Shown here: positions 55,577 to 64,000 of the stretch, in pieces
Layout: every line of letters begins with the position of its first letter
How positions within the stretch are numbered: position 1 is the stretch's first letter
Source of the DNA: JAAFHB01 sp038236995
Lineage (GTDB): Bacteria > Bacteroidota > Bacteroidia > Bacteroidales > Prolixibacteraceae
Length of the DNA stretch: 64,000 nt
Direction: 5' to 3'
Assembly (NCBI GenBank): GCA_038236995.1
Contig: JBBRZE010000002.1
Location: 62,001-126,000 of the forward strand
Translations under genes and position numbers: made by a program
The notes under the pieces: model-generated
What the model was told of the DNA's origin: nothing
The model's database searches: none
What the model saw: the letters and a program-made list of their open reading frames with translations, nothing else

Positions 55577-56717
55577 TAACTCACGTTACGCATTATTTTG
55601 GTTATTATGCTGCTCTGGGTGTTGATAAGCAGAGCAGTTCGTTATGTGCGGCTTTCAAGGCTGCCTGGTAGATTCTTGCTTTCATTGCGAAATGGTTTTG
55701 GTTTGTCCTTTGTTTGAGCCATTCCATCTTCACATAGGCAAGGATGGACAGCACAAAGTGGTTTGACTGGGTCTTTGCCGTTTTGGTTGGCGACTTGGCA
55801 AAACATAAATTGCTCTTGATGGATTTATGGTATTCTTCTACGCCCCACCGTTTTTTGTAGATTGTAGTGATCTGTTCATATGATAAGCTCAAATCGCTGC
55901 AAACCAGGTACAACTCGCCCACTGTACCATCCTCGTTTTTGAAGACTTGCTTTACAAGCAACAGCGGATAGTCAAGACCTTCAAGCCAGACCTCCACGGT
56001 TTGCTGTCCCGGCTGCAGCGTTTCGATGCTTACATATTCGTGTTTCTCTTTTGTACCGGGGCACAGGGCCACTTTCCGGTTCGATTTGAGTGCCATCACA
56101 AAGTTCCGGCCTAATTTCCCCTTGATGTGTTCCATGTTTTCAACATTGGAATACCAACTGTCGCAAACAAGAAAGTCAAAAATGAAATTTCTGTCACATT
56201 GGCTGACCATTTCCCTGAATAGCTCGTTCTTTGTCTTACTGCTTTTGCGCTTCAACTTCCCTGTCCTTTTATCGGTTGCCCAACTGTCTTTCCTTACAAA
56301 CTCAACGGCACAGGGCAAGCGCACCCCCTGGACATCGACAAGGGCGGTAAGAAAGTTGACACCTTTTACCGACCGGTTAAATACATGGTCCCAATGCCAG
56401 CATATCAACTCGCTTTCGTCTGTGTAAGGTTTCTCTTCTATCGAATCATCAAAACTTAACACGATCGGGTCTCCGCTCCTTGTCAACTCTTGAACGTAGG
56501 GCTTCACTTTCTTCCACAGGTATTTGGAACCATAATCTCCACTGGACAACTCCCTGGTTATTTTATCGTGGCTTATCGACAATAAACCGGCCATGCCTGT
56601 TGCAGTTGCATAGGAAGTCGAGCTTATCAGATAATCCGTATATAGGTCTGTAAAGTTTTCCACAATATTGTAATTTTATCTCGCTAATTTAACCCATTTA
56701 CTGCGTAAGGTGAATTA
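55577..56717. mobile_element. Insertion sequence with DDE transposase and terminal inverted repeats
   Basis: TAACTCACGTTACGCA at 55577-55592 and the reverse complement of 56702-56717 (TAATTCACCTTACGCA) agree at 14 of 16 bases and bracket the transposase gene closely, giving an element of about 1.14 kb. No clear target-site duplication is visible, so the outer ends may be off by a few bases or the insertion may be old. Confidence 0.75.
55605..56663 (-). CDS. DDE transposase (IS701/IS4-like)
   Basis: A 352-residue transposase of the DDE superfamily. The acidic triad is readable: first Asp in LSFDDSIEEKPYT (D72 or D73), second in FLVCDSWYSN, and Glu in YKKRWGVEEYHKSIKS, the Y-x6-E-x6-K signature of IS4-like enzymes. 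The frame is intact from start to stop, so the element may still be active. It is the only gene in the element. Confidence 0.9.
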   Translation of the reverse strand: MENFTDLYTDYLISSTSYATATGMAGLLSISHDKITRELSSGDYGSKYLWKKVKPYVQELTRSGDPIVLSFDDSIEEKPYTDESELICWHWDHVFNRSVKGVNFLTALVDVQGVRLPCAVEFVRKDSWATDKRTGKLKRKSSKTKNELFREMVSQCDRNFIFDFLVCDSWYSNVENMEHIKGKLGRNFVMALKSNRKVALCPGTKEKHEYVSIETLQPGQQTVEVWLEGLDYPLLLVKQVFKNEDGTVGELYLVCSDLSLSYEQITTIYKKRWGVEEYHKSIKSNLCFAKSPTKTAKTQSNHFVLSILAYVKMEWLKQRTNQNHFAMKARIYQAALKAAHNELLCLSTPRAA

Positions 56718-56752
56718 GTAACAAAAAATTGCATATAAGGCTGACATCCATT

Positions 56753-56992
56753 ATGGATTTTGCAAGGAAAGCAAATATTAGTGCAGGTGAAATCGGGCCA
56801 AAAAAAGTTTACATGGTAGACTTTCTCATCTTGGATACAGTTTATCATGACAAGATGTGGATACATTCTCAGAAACAAACCTTCCAACTCGTTGCATTAA
56901 AGGAACTCCAATATAGGAAACGTCCTGTCAATATCTTCAGTTACACAGAACCGTTGAAAGGAAAACTGAAAGAAATGAACCTGGAAGCATGA
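56753..56992 (+). CDS. Unrecognised small frame beside the insertion sequence
   Basis: A possible 79-residue protein starting MDFARKANISAGEIG. I do not recognise it. It begins 36 bases past the insertion-sequence repeat and has a mixed hydrophilic composition with no signal peptide or helix-turn-helix. It may be a relic of a gene cut by the insertion, or chance. Confidence 0.2.
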   Translation: MDFARKANISAGEIGPKKVYMVDFLILDTVYHDKMWIHSQKQTFQLVALKELQYRKRPVNIFSYTEPLKGKLKEMNLEA

Positions 56993-57157
56993 ATTCCGGG
57001 AATTCCTATTCTGGAGCGATATGGATCTTGCAAAACAATTTTGCACCCATACTTGATTATTTGGGAATGAAATTGAAATCAGTATAAACGCGTTTACACA
57101 AAATAAACTGGGTTTATGATGGAGAGTCATTTCGAATGATGGGGATGAAGAATAGCT

Positions 57158-57565
57158 TTATTTTGACCCCAGTTCTTGAGATCTTTTAGCAGCTTCAAGA
57201 TGGCTGATCAATTTCGATTGTAATTCAATCTGCTGATACAAGCTTGCTATTAAATCATCCTTAACTAAACATTTCTCGCAGTCAGGAGCAACTGCATTAT
57301 TGGCTTGTAAATCTGCTTTTATCCTTTCAGAAGGTATCATATGGTCACTTGATCTTACCATTGTACCACTGCCAGCAATTAACCAATCCGGATCTAAATC
57401 TCGACAATTGTCGAATATTTTTTCAAGTATTGAACTTCCTATGTCTGCTTCTCTTCTTAATTGTATACCAAAATAGCCATTGCCAAGACCAAGATCCTTC
57501 TCAAGTCTTGTGGGTTTAATATTCTTAAAATCAAAGTACTGATACAACCTTTCAATGGCCTTCAT
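57158..57565 (-). CDS. Phage-type XRE transcriptional repressor
   Basis: A 135-residue DNA-binding protein of the kind common in Bacteroidota phages and integrative elements. The N-terminus MKAIERLYQYFDFKNIKPTR, the turn LGLGNGYFGIQLRREADI and the DPDWLIAGSGTM end of the HTH domain match that group. A C-terminal helical stretch (DDLIASLYQQIELQSKLISHLEAA) is a likely coiled coil for oligomerisation. It is divergent from the DUF3853-like genes. The 283 bases between them include CAATA-8-TATTG and probably contain its operator. Confidence 0.75.
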   Translation of the reverse strand: MKAIERLYQYFDFKNIKPTRLEKDLGLGNGYFGIQLRREADIGSSILEKIFDNCRDLDPDWLIAGSGTMVRSSDHMIPSERIKADLQANNAVAPDCEKCLVKDDLIASLYQQIELQSKLISHLEAAKRSQELGSK

Positions 57566-57848
57566 AAAATAGTTATAAAAATACCTAAAATAGTCTACGT
57601 AAAATTTGGATATATCTACAATAGCCTATATTATTGTATTTGAATTAAATGTCGAATTTACAACTATTTAAACGTTAAATACAGTTCATTTTAATAAAAA
57701 ACTGGACCTATCAAACTTGTAGAGGTTGTGAAAAAACTGAAACGTTCATCAGATGATAATTTTGAAAATACATGGTGGCTTTAAATCTTTCTTAGATCAG
57801 TATAAATACAAATTCACATTCATTATTAACTAATTAAAAACCCTGATC

Positions 57849-58265
57849 ATGGTTCTCATTGAAGAAGAAAAATTGGAAGAGATAATTAGGAAAGCCGTAA
57901 AGGAAGAGATGGTTGTCATTCTGACAGGGACTGGTAAAGCGATGAATTTTACTATTGATGTTACCGTAAAAAAAGACGCAGAAGCAATTCCACCTATGGG
58001 AGAATCCAATTTAGCAAAAACAGAGGTCATTCTGATTGAAAAAGAAATCATTCAGAAAAAGCAAGATACAAATTATCCTCCCGCTCCACGACTGTTAAAT
58101 TCCTTATCAGAATTGGCGAACTTTCTACAGATCAGCAAACCAACAGCATTGAAATTAAAAAATAGTGGTCGTTTCCCTTATACAAAAATAGGACGAAAGC
58201 TGATTTTTAATTCGGAGGAGGTTCTTAAAGGGGTAACGGTAGAGAAGCATAGATCAAATCCATAA
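57849..58265 (+). CDS. DUF3853-like excisionase-type DNA-binding protein, copy 1
   Basis: A 138-residue protein. The N-terminal part is an acidic helix (EEEKLEEIIRKAVKEEM), the middle is a variable linker, and the C-terminus is a MerR/excisionase-like winged helix: LNSLSELANFLQISKPTALKLKNSGRFPY, then IGRKLIFNSEEVLKG. Proteins of this kind (DUF3853 or helix-turn-helix excisionase type) are frequent in Bacteroidota mobile elements. It is paired with a paralogue 82 bases downstream. The function in this element is not known. Confidence 0.7.
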   Translation: MVLIEEEKLEEIIRKAVKEEMVVILTGTGKAMNFTIDVTVKKDAEAIPPMGESNLAKTEVILIEKEIIQKKQDTNYPPAPRLLNSLSELANFLQISKPTALKLKNSGRFPYTKIGRKLIFNSEEVLKGVTVEKHRSNP

Positions 58266-58347
58266 ATAGGGCTGACCGTTGAAAATGATTCAGAAAAAAG
58301 CAGACACAATTTTGCAAGTATATTAACCAATTTAAAAAATCTTGATT

Positions 58348-58758
58348 ATGGTAGTCATCGATGAAGAGAAATTAGACGAGATGGTTCGCAGAGCCGTTAA
58401 AGAAGAGATGGAATCAATTTTGACCAATACCGGAAAAGTAATGGATTACATTATTGGCGTTGCCGCAAAAAGTGGGAGAGAAGTCCTCCCGTTGGAACGT
58501 GAATCTACACCGCAGAAAAAAGTCAACATGCCTTCGGTAGGGGAACAAACTGTGCATATCCGACAGGCAGAACCTTCGGTAAAATCAAAGTATTTACATT
58601 CAATGAATGAGTTGGCTGAATTATTGGGCTGTAGTGTACAAACCGCCCAAAGAATTAAAAACAGTGGTCGCATTCCTTTTAAACAAATAGGACGTACCAT
58701 TATTTTTGATTCTGAGGAGGTTCTTAAAGCCTTAGACCATAAAATGCGAAAAACCTAA
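58348..58758 (+). CDS. DUF3853-like excisionase-type DNA-binding protein, copy 2
   Basis: Paralogue of the preceding gene, 136 residues from the ATG at 58348; an upstream TTG start at 58342 is unlikely because the first copy also begins with MV(L/V)I. The same layout is kept: N-terminal helix DEEKLDEMVRRAVKEEM, divergent linker, C-terminal LAELLGCSVQTAQRIKNSGRIPF and IGRTIIFDSEEVLKAL. The bases before both ATGs are also alike (TTAACYAATTWAAAAA), so the duplication included the leader. Confidence 0.7.
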   Translation: MVVIDEEKLDEMVRRAVKEEMESILTNTGKVMDYIIGVAAKSGREVLPLERESTPQKKVNMPSVGEQTVHIRQAEPSVKSKYLHSMNELAELLGCSVQTAQRIKNSGRIPFKQIGRTIIFDSEEVLKALDHKMRKT

Positions 58759-59547
58759 TTAGTATCAAAGTAAGTTCAGACTTTGCGACCACAAAAAATA
58801 GCCAGTAATCTTTTACTCTAATATACTGTGGTGCTTGTAGAATATACTTGTCCCAATTTCGCCATACTGAACCCTCCAGGCAAATTGGAATATTCGCGAG
58901 GGTCAGCATACTATTTGAGGTTTGATCCAATCATGTGAATCAATATTACAGCTCATGAGTTTTTGTGGCCACAAATCACGTTTCGGTTATAATTACCTGT
59001 AGCCAAAGTGATTTTTATTACCCACAAATTTTGCCACCCTTTAATCTCAATCTATTCCCCCTTTTCCGGAATAATAATCTGAATTACCTGGTCCTATTAG
59101 ATGCCAATATTAGTATCGGTAAAACCTGCCAAAAAAACTTGTTGCATCGCTGAAATATACTATGCTAATTTCAACTTTGACAGTATTTTAGGCAGGTAAA
59201 TTTGGTCATTTAATTTTAGGATTTACCACGAATTAGTTGTATCTTTACGTATATTCGATGAAATATCTAAACGTTTCAGAGATATTCTCACCTCAATTTG
59301 TCGGTTCTTTCATTTTCCCCTTCGACTCGTAAATATTTAAGCTCTTTTTTCCAATGATTCCTTCTTAAAAAAGAGCAGTTTTTTGAAAAAGAACACAAAA
59401 ATTGCAGATTTTATTGGGTTTAGGTGTCAAAATAGGTCATGTTGGTGCCTATTTAACACTGTTTATGACCCCCAAAATCAAAAGATCTACATATTAAACC
59501 ACAATTATTCAGGTTACTACCCTCATTTTTTTTTTGAAAATCGAGCA
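58759..59547. other. Long non-coding stretch before the repeats
   Basis: About 790 AT-rich bases with no supported gene. The only open frame over 60 codons (58965-59153) has no family features. Nothing else recognised. Confidence 0.5.
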
Positions 59548-59965
59548 CATCATATATAGATGGCCGAGCCGCCCAGTCAAATCATTGTGTGCACAATAAC
59601 ATAACAAAAATAGGATATATGACAACGTATACCTATCGTAATATTTAATTAATTGACATACAGAAGAATAGAGTTCATTATTATTTAATATATAAATATT
59701 ATTTTAGAGTTACTATTGGTTTTTAAACTACCATTATTTGTATCGTTTTCAGGTTTAATTAGTCGGTTTAGTAATTTCGGAAGAAAAAGTTTTCTACCAG
59801 TTTTAAATTTTGGAATAATGGAAGTCTTCAACAGATTGAATGAAGAAATTCTTTAGGGTATTGAACTGGTGAAAACCCCGCAAACAATTAAATGGCTCCG
59901 TCACGAATATTTTGCCCTTTTTCTTGTAGGGTAAGCCAACTATGAATATGGCGAAAAAGTTTACT
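59548..59965. repeat. Long direct repeat, copy A
   Basis: Starts with CATCATA and a GC-rich GGCCGAGCCGCCC in AT-rich surroundings. It then holds ATTGTG-TG-CACAAT (59584-59597) and, soon after, ATAGGATATA...TATACCTAT, another inverted repeat. The later half has AAAAAGTTTTCTACCAGTTTTAAA and GGGTATTGAACTGGTGAAAACCC, which can fold. Copy B lies 592 bases on with the same order of elements. No frame is conserved between copies, so these are more likely structured RNA, origin or recombination sites than genes. Confidence 0.7.
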
Positions 59966-60139
59966 CCTCAAAGTCATTGATTGAGAATCCTGATATCAAT
60001 TTCGAAAATTACAGACAAGATATTTGGCTACACAAATTTACCCCCTATACAACTATATTGGCACCCTATTTTAAAAAATGCATAGGTTATATTGCTAAAT
60101 TATAAGCTTATAGTTCCTTTTTTTAAAAAAAAAATTGCC

Positions 60140-60556
60140 CATCATAACAAGAAGGCCGAGCCGCCCTGCCAATTCATTGTGTGCACAATAACATAACAAA
60201 AATAGGATTTATGACAATGTATACCTATTGTGATATTTAATTAATTGATATACAGAAGCATAAAACTTGTTGTTATTTAGCATACAATTATTATTTTTGA
60301 ATTACTATTGGTTTTTTAATCTACCCTTATTTGTATGGTTTTCAGGTTTTATTTGGGAGTTTTGAAAACTGTAAAAGAAAAAGTTTTTCAACCAGTTATA
60401 AATTTTGGAATAAAGTAAGCCTTCTGCACATTGAATACTAAGATTATTTAGGGTATTGTCTGGTACCCCCCCGCAATCACGCCTAAAGCTATGCCGTATA
60501 TACTTAGTTTATTTTCTATTGGGGTAAGCCCCCATAAAAATGTGGGAAAGTTGGTT
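60140..60556. repeat. Long direct repeat, copy B
   Basis: Second copy of the 59548-59965 unit, diverged by scattered substitutions and short indels; the offset drifts only between 592 and 595. ATTGTG-TG-CACAAT is unchanged (60176-60189). The hairpin GGGTA-8-TACCC (from 60451) replaces the longer-loop version of copy A, keeping pairing. GGGGTAAGCCCC (60521-60532) can also fold. The region 59966-60139 between the copies is unique and holds nothing recognised. Confidence 0.7.
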
Positions 60557-60634
60557 CATTACTGTCAATACTCTAACGTGAGCTGGATTTTATTTTGAAT
60601 TTTCTTGCTCTCAAATATTTCATGGTAGTTATTT

Positions 60635-60767
60635 CACTACTTAAACTACCTTCACTACCATCATTGCTGTAGGCTACCTCTCACTACCTTTCACTTCCTT
60701 ATTTCTATAAAAATATTAATTTAAAATATTGATATATAGAAGGATAGTGTAAGTAGTGAAAGTAGTA
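60635..60767. repeat. Cluster of CACTAC/ACTACC iterons
   Basis: CACTAC occurs at 60635, 60653 and 60682, with near matches AAACTACC, GGCTACC and CACTTCC between them, and on the other strand at 60753-60758 (GTAGTG) followed by GTAGT. Both orientations lie within 135 bases immediately past the 3' end of the primase gene. The arrangement resembles iterons of a replication origin, though the spacing is not strictly regular. Confidence 0.5.
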
Positions 60768-60805
60768 TTAAAATCGCTCGTATGAGTATTAATCATATTT
60801 TAATG

Positions 60806-63800
60806 TTAAAATGGAAGTCTTTCCATATCATTATCGTCCGGGTCATTTTTCTTGATCTCATCGAAGTCGTCTTGGTCTAACATGGGCGACATATCACTGT
60901 TGCCGATCTCAATATCACCCATCTTTGTTGGTCTCAGGTTGGTATTTATCAAATCGTAATCAAAGCAATAAGCCTGATTGTTCCATTCCTGGTTTGCCTC
61001 CTTATCCCTGAATTTTTTGTTTTTAATTTTGCCCAGAAAGTAATGAGATTTTTCGAGATAGCATTGAATTGTTTTCTCGCCCAGGACCGACATATTACTG
61101 CGCCTCGAATATTCGGCATACATAGGATATAGTCCATCCCACCTTACGAAAAGAGTCATCTTTCCACCTCCATAGATTACTGGGTTTTCGCACCCAACAT
61201 ATTTGTTTTGAGCAACATCGTGCAGCACGTAATTGCGGCCTTCTTTTATTTTATTCTGTTCGATTAGTGTGGCGAAGATGGTCCAAAAGTTTCTGATGTC
61301 GTCGCTGCTCTCGATAAACTTCTGCTGTTCGCTGATCACATTGGTGCCAAATTTCAGCACCTCGTCGAATGTGAAAGGGAAATTAAACTTATCCTCAAGG
61401 ATTCTAAAACTGGTAAGAATAGTTGATAGATTCTTTTGAAGACGGACTGATACATGAGGGCAAAGGTTTGATATCTTAGTTTGAATTATACTATTAGTCT
61501 CTGGAAATCTTTCAATTATCATCTCCCGGTATTTCAAAAAATCATCTGTAAGGTGCGCAAGTCCCTTCTCTTCAATGCTTTTAAGCTCGTTGTATTTGGT
61601 TTTCTGTTCATCGGTGTATTCGGACTTAAATGAGGTTAAACAAAGGCACCGCTCCAACAGGGCGACATCTTGTGTGGGTAAATCCTGACCGCATAATAAA
61701 GCCATTTGATTAATTAAGATATGCTCGGTTTTACTTCCATTTGTCGAAAAACTCCCGTGTATTTTAGCCTGTCGATTGTAGATCGATTTAAGCACTTCGA
61801 TTAATTTTATGTCAATGGTATTTTTGTATTCATCTATCAGGCATAATGAGTTCTGAAAAGATTTGAGAGTTTGTGAAAGCCCGTATACGGTCACTTTCGA
61901 AAGATTATTGATCGGTTGTTTCTCTCCGAAAAATGCCAGTAAGCAATCAGCCATTTGAGTTTTTCCGGTCCCCTTTGGCCCAAAAAAATTGATCAGCGGA
62001 AGTTCCCCATGCACGAGCTTAAATATTGCATCCGAAAATAAAGCAGTCAAAAAAGCACAAATACAAATCATCGTATTTTCACCAAAAACATTTCGATAAC
62101 GGTAACTCCAATCTTCGAATGTAAATTCGCTTGTAAGGTGCAAAAACTTCTTTTCGCAGAGGTAGGCGGTTTTGTCGTTGGCATACAGATTACTAAATGG
62201 TTTGATCAGATAGTTCTTATCACCTATTGTAATCAGACCGTTACTATCCGTATTTGTAAATTTACCGTCAAGAGTAGTCACACCATTGGCCCACGCCCAG
62301 AACCCTTCAGGCTGCCAACCCAACTGTTCGATTTCGTTGCAGTAGATTGTATTCGAATATAACCGTTCCTTGATGTTATCAAGCTGCCTTTGGTCTCCTT
62401 TAAACACGTAGTTTCCCTTCTCTTCGACTGCACATTTAAATCGGCGCACATCGTTCAGATCCTTTGTATCAAGCGAAATGCTTACCTTCAAACCAAATTC
62501 ATTTGTCATTTCAAATAGCTTGAAATGAGCGCCAGATGTGTTCGAATGGATGATTGGTATAATCACGAAATTCGATATCTTCTGAATAGACCCACCTGAT
62601 ACATGATAGATCGAACTATTTTTGTAATAATGCTGATAGTGGTTCAGGTCGTTCAGCTGTTCTTGATTTAAGTCCAGTTGGTTTTCGACTGTATAATTAG
62701 CCGGTTCATCGTTCGGTTCGAACGACTTGGCATTTTTCTTCGAATATCCGGAGAGAATCTTTTTGAAATCGCCGATCCCCAACTTCATTCCTTTGTTCTT
62801 AAATGCGGCGGTCGTGTTATTGATCTTAATCACCCGCAAACCTTCTGGCAGGTAGGAAATCAGTTCAGCAAGGCTGTTGATGGCCTTACTCATAAAAACA
62901 TCGTCAGCAGGAGAAATTTCTTTGGTTACGCACCCGATGTACCAATCGGGGAAGTTGATATAATCAATGTTCACATTGTAATCACCAATTTCTTCATCAA
63001 TTTCCCCTCTTTCTTCAGTTTTTATCCGAACATCGAGGCCAAAGCTGATGAAACGTTTCAAGTTCTTAACTGTAGGAGTCTCCTCCATATTCCGATCATT
63101 AAATGCTGAGTCGAGGATTTCATCGAAAATAACCTTCTTTGTGAGTTTCTTTAGTTTCTGGATCTCGGATTTCTGAACAGGCGCACCATTCATCCCAATG
63201 TAGTTCTTATTATCGTTGAGATGATAATCAATCACATCCTCATTTTTCGTAAGGATATGAACCTCGTTCTCTTCGACAATACTAATCTTGGCTTCTTCCA
63301 AAGCAAAGAAGATCCCCTCTTCGCTATTCGTCTTCATCTTTTCACGGAGATGGAAGATATCTTTTACAAGTTCGGTTTCCTTGATTCCAAATATGGAAGC
63401 ACAACGCTGGATATAGGCCAACCGCACATTCTTGTCGTGGATCAGACTGATATCATTCGTAATTTCGGTGATCATTTCACCTTTACGTGTTGGATTGGTT
63501 TCGAGCTCTTTTTTAAGTTTCGACGCTTTGAACTCGATAAAATCGATCTCGTTATTATTGATATATTGCAAGGCAAATTCAGGATCATTCTTCCTGATGA
63601 AACTGTCGGGATCTTCGCCATCCGGCAACACAACGATACGCAGATTAATCTGTTCAGTGAGTAATGTCGAGATATGTTTGAGGACAGCTGCGGTTCCTGC
63701 TTTGTCGGCGTCCAATAACAGGACTATATTCTTTGTCCACGGTTTAATTAAGTTGATCTGTTGTCTGGTCAGTGCGGTACCGCTCCCGCAAACAGTGTTT

Positions 63801-64000
63801 TCGAATCCCAATTGATGCATCATGATAACGTCATGCTGACCTTCAGTAAAGTAACAACGGTTCATTTTTTTGATTTTCGTCTTCGCCTGGTGCAAACCAT
63901 AAAGTAGCGTCGACTTTTTAAACAGATCGTCCTCCGCACTGTTTTTGAATTTTGGTAGAAGTTCGTCGTTTAAACGTCTTCCAGTGAAGCCGCGAATTTC
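60806..64000 (-). CDS. TOPRIM primase fused to an SF3/AAA-type helicase, 5' end outside window
   Basis: Replication protein of a mobile element. The frame is open through position 64000, so the N-terminus is missing. The frame near the edge reads IRGFTGRRLNDELLPKFKNS and LLYGLHQAK, which matches the DnaG core before TOPRIM. TOPRIM motifs follow: YFTEGQHDV (Glu) and LLLDADKAG (Asp-x-Asp). About 600 residues later a P-loop ATPase has Walker A FFGPKGTGKTQ and Walker B LCLIDEYKN. A Met in the TTG-initiated fragment is not the true start. A CHC2 zinc finger may lie beyond the edge. The fusion suggests self-contained origin opening and priming. Confidence 0.85.
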   Translation of the reverse strand, partial: EIRGFTGRRLNDELLPKFKNSAEDDLFKKSTLLYGLHQAKTKIKKMNRCYFTEGQHDVIMMHQLGFENTVCGSGTALTRQQINLIKPWTKNIVLLLDADKAGTAAVLKHISTLLTEQINLRIVVLPDGEDPDSFIRKNDPEFALQYINNNEIDFIEFKASKLKKELETNPTRKGEMITEITNDISLIHDKNVRLAYIQRCASIFGIKETELVKDIFHLREKMKTNSEEGIFFALEEAKISIVEENEVHILTKNEDVIDYHLNDNKNYIGMNGAPVQKSEIQKLKKLTKKVIFDEILDSAFNDRNMEETPTVKNLKRFISFGLDVRIKTEERGEIDEEIGDYNVNIDYINFPDWYIGCVTKEISPADDVFMSKAINSLAELISYLPEGLRVIKINNTTAAFKNKGMKLGIGDFKKILSGYSKKNAKSFEPNDEPANYTVENQLDLNQEQLNDLNHYQHYYKNSSIYHVSGGSIQKISNFVIIPIIHSNTSGAHFKLFEMTNEFGLKVSISLDTKDLNDVRRFKCAVEEKGNYVFKGDQRQLDNIKERLYSNTIYCNEIEQLGWQPEGFWAWANGVTTLDGKFTNTDSNGLITIGDKNYLIKPFSNLYANDKTAYLCEKKFLHLTSEFTFEDWSYRYRNVFGENTMICICAFLTALFSDAIFKLVHGELPLINFFGPKGTGKTQMADCLLAFFGEKQPINNLSKVTVYGLSQTLKSFQNSLCLIDEYKNTIDIKLIEVLKSIYNRQAKIHGSFSTNGSKTEHILINQMALLCGQDLPTQDVALLERCLCLTSFKSEYTDEQKTKYNELKSIEEKGLAHLTDDFLKYREMIIERFPETNSIIQTKISNLCPHVSVRLQKNLSTILTSFRILEDKFNFPFTFDEVLKFGTNVISEQQKFIESSDDIRNFWTIFATLIEQNKIKEGRNYVLHDVAQNKYVGCENPVIYGGGKMTLFVRWDGLYPMYAEYSRRSNMSVLGEKTIQCYLEKSHYFLGKIKNKKFRDKEANQEWNNQAYCFDYDLINTNLRPTKMGDIEIGNSDMSPMLDQDDFDEIKKNDPDDNDMERLPF

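Noticed and set aside
55577..56717. Target-site duplication at the insertion-sequence ends
   Set aside because: The bases outside the two inverted repeats (ATAT on the left, GTAA on the right) do not match.
58965..59153. A 62-codon frame in the long non-coding stretch
   Set aside because: Composition follows the AT-rich background and no motif is visible.
60635..60767. CRISPR array
   Set aside because: The units are only 6-8 bases, occur in both orientations and lack even spacers; no cas genes are present.
62710..62725. tRNA-like GGTTCGA motif
   Set aside because: It lies inside the primase-helicase coding frame and has no cloverleaf around it.

Overview
The window looks like a chromosomal segment of a Bacteroidota bacterium, probably a polysaccharide-degrading Bacteroidales/Marinilabiliales-type anaerobe. 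The reasons are SusC/SusD pairs, a FecI-type sigma factor with FecR and an STN-domain SusC, many GH32 enzymes, a GH92 mannosidase, DUF3853-like proteins, and promoter boxes of the Bacteroidota form TAnnTTTG. No rRNA, tRNA or CRISPR array was seen, so the placement is by gene content only.

Region 1 (1-13700). A SusC-like receptor runs off the left edge. Divergent from it is a seven-gene plus-strand myo-inositol operon: Na+/solute symporter, transaldolase-family protein, iolB, iolD, iolA, iolE, iolG. It lacks recognisable iolC (kinase) and iolJ (aldolase). The transaldolase-family protein sits where those steps are needed and has an altered active site. Behind it lie two gene remnants, a SusD C-terminal piece and a truncated ROK kinase, plus a nested hairpin resembling a REP element.

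Region 2 (13707-38362, minus strand). A large fructan utilisation locus reads from the right: ECF sigma factor, FecR anti-sigma, SusC, SusD, a hairpin, four GH32-family proteins, a ROK sugar kinase, an MFS sugar porter, a mannose-6-phosphate isomerase, a GC-rich GH32-like protein, a DUF1680/GH127-type protein and one more GH32. Polymer would be bound and imported by SusCD, cut to fructose by the GH32 enzymes, carried in by the MFS protein and phosphorylated by the ROK kinase. One GH32 lipoprotein has all three catalytic residues replaced (Asp to Glu, Asp to Asn, Glu to Gln) and is probably a binding protein. The GC-rich member also departs from the catalytic triad and looks recently acquired. 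A GH92 alpha-mannosidase follows at 39020-41152.

Region 3 (41502-54871, minus strand). A defence island is built inside a type I restriction-modification locus. The order is hsdM, a HigB-like toxin, an XRE/ImmA protein, hsdS, then a tightly coupled cassette SIR2 - HerA ATPase - KTSC protein - dual-specificity phosphatase, then a HipA-like kinase with a DUF3037-like partner, a strong hairpin, and hsdR. The SIR2/HerA pair resembles known NAD-depleting anti-phage systems. The coupled KTSC and phosphatase genes and the neighbouring kinase pair make this the best candidate for an undescribed extended system.

Region 4 (about 55000-64000). Mobile-element DNA: a DDE insertion sequence with inverted repeats, a phage-type repressor divergent from two tandem DUF3853-like excisionase-type proteins, about 2 kb of apparently non-coding DNA with two diverged copies of a 420-bp repeat and a cluster of CACTAC motifs, and a TOPRIM primase/helicase fusion that runs off the right edge.
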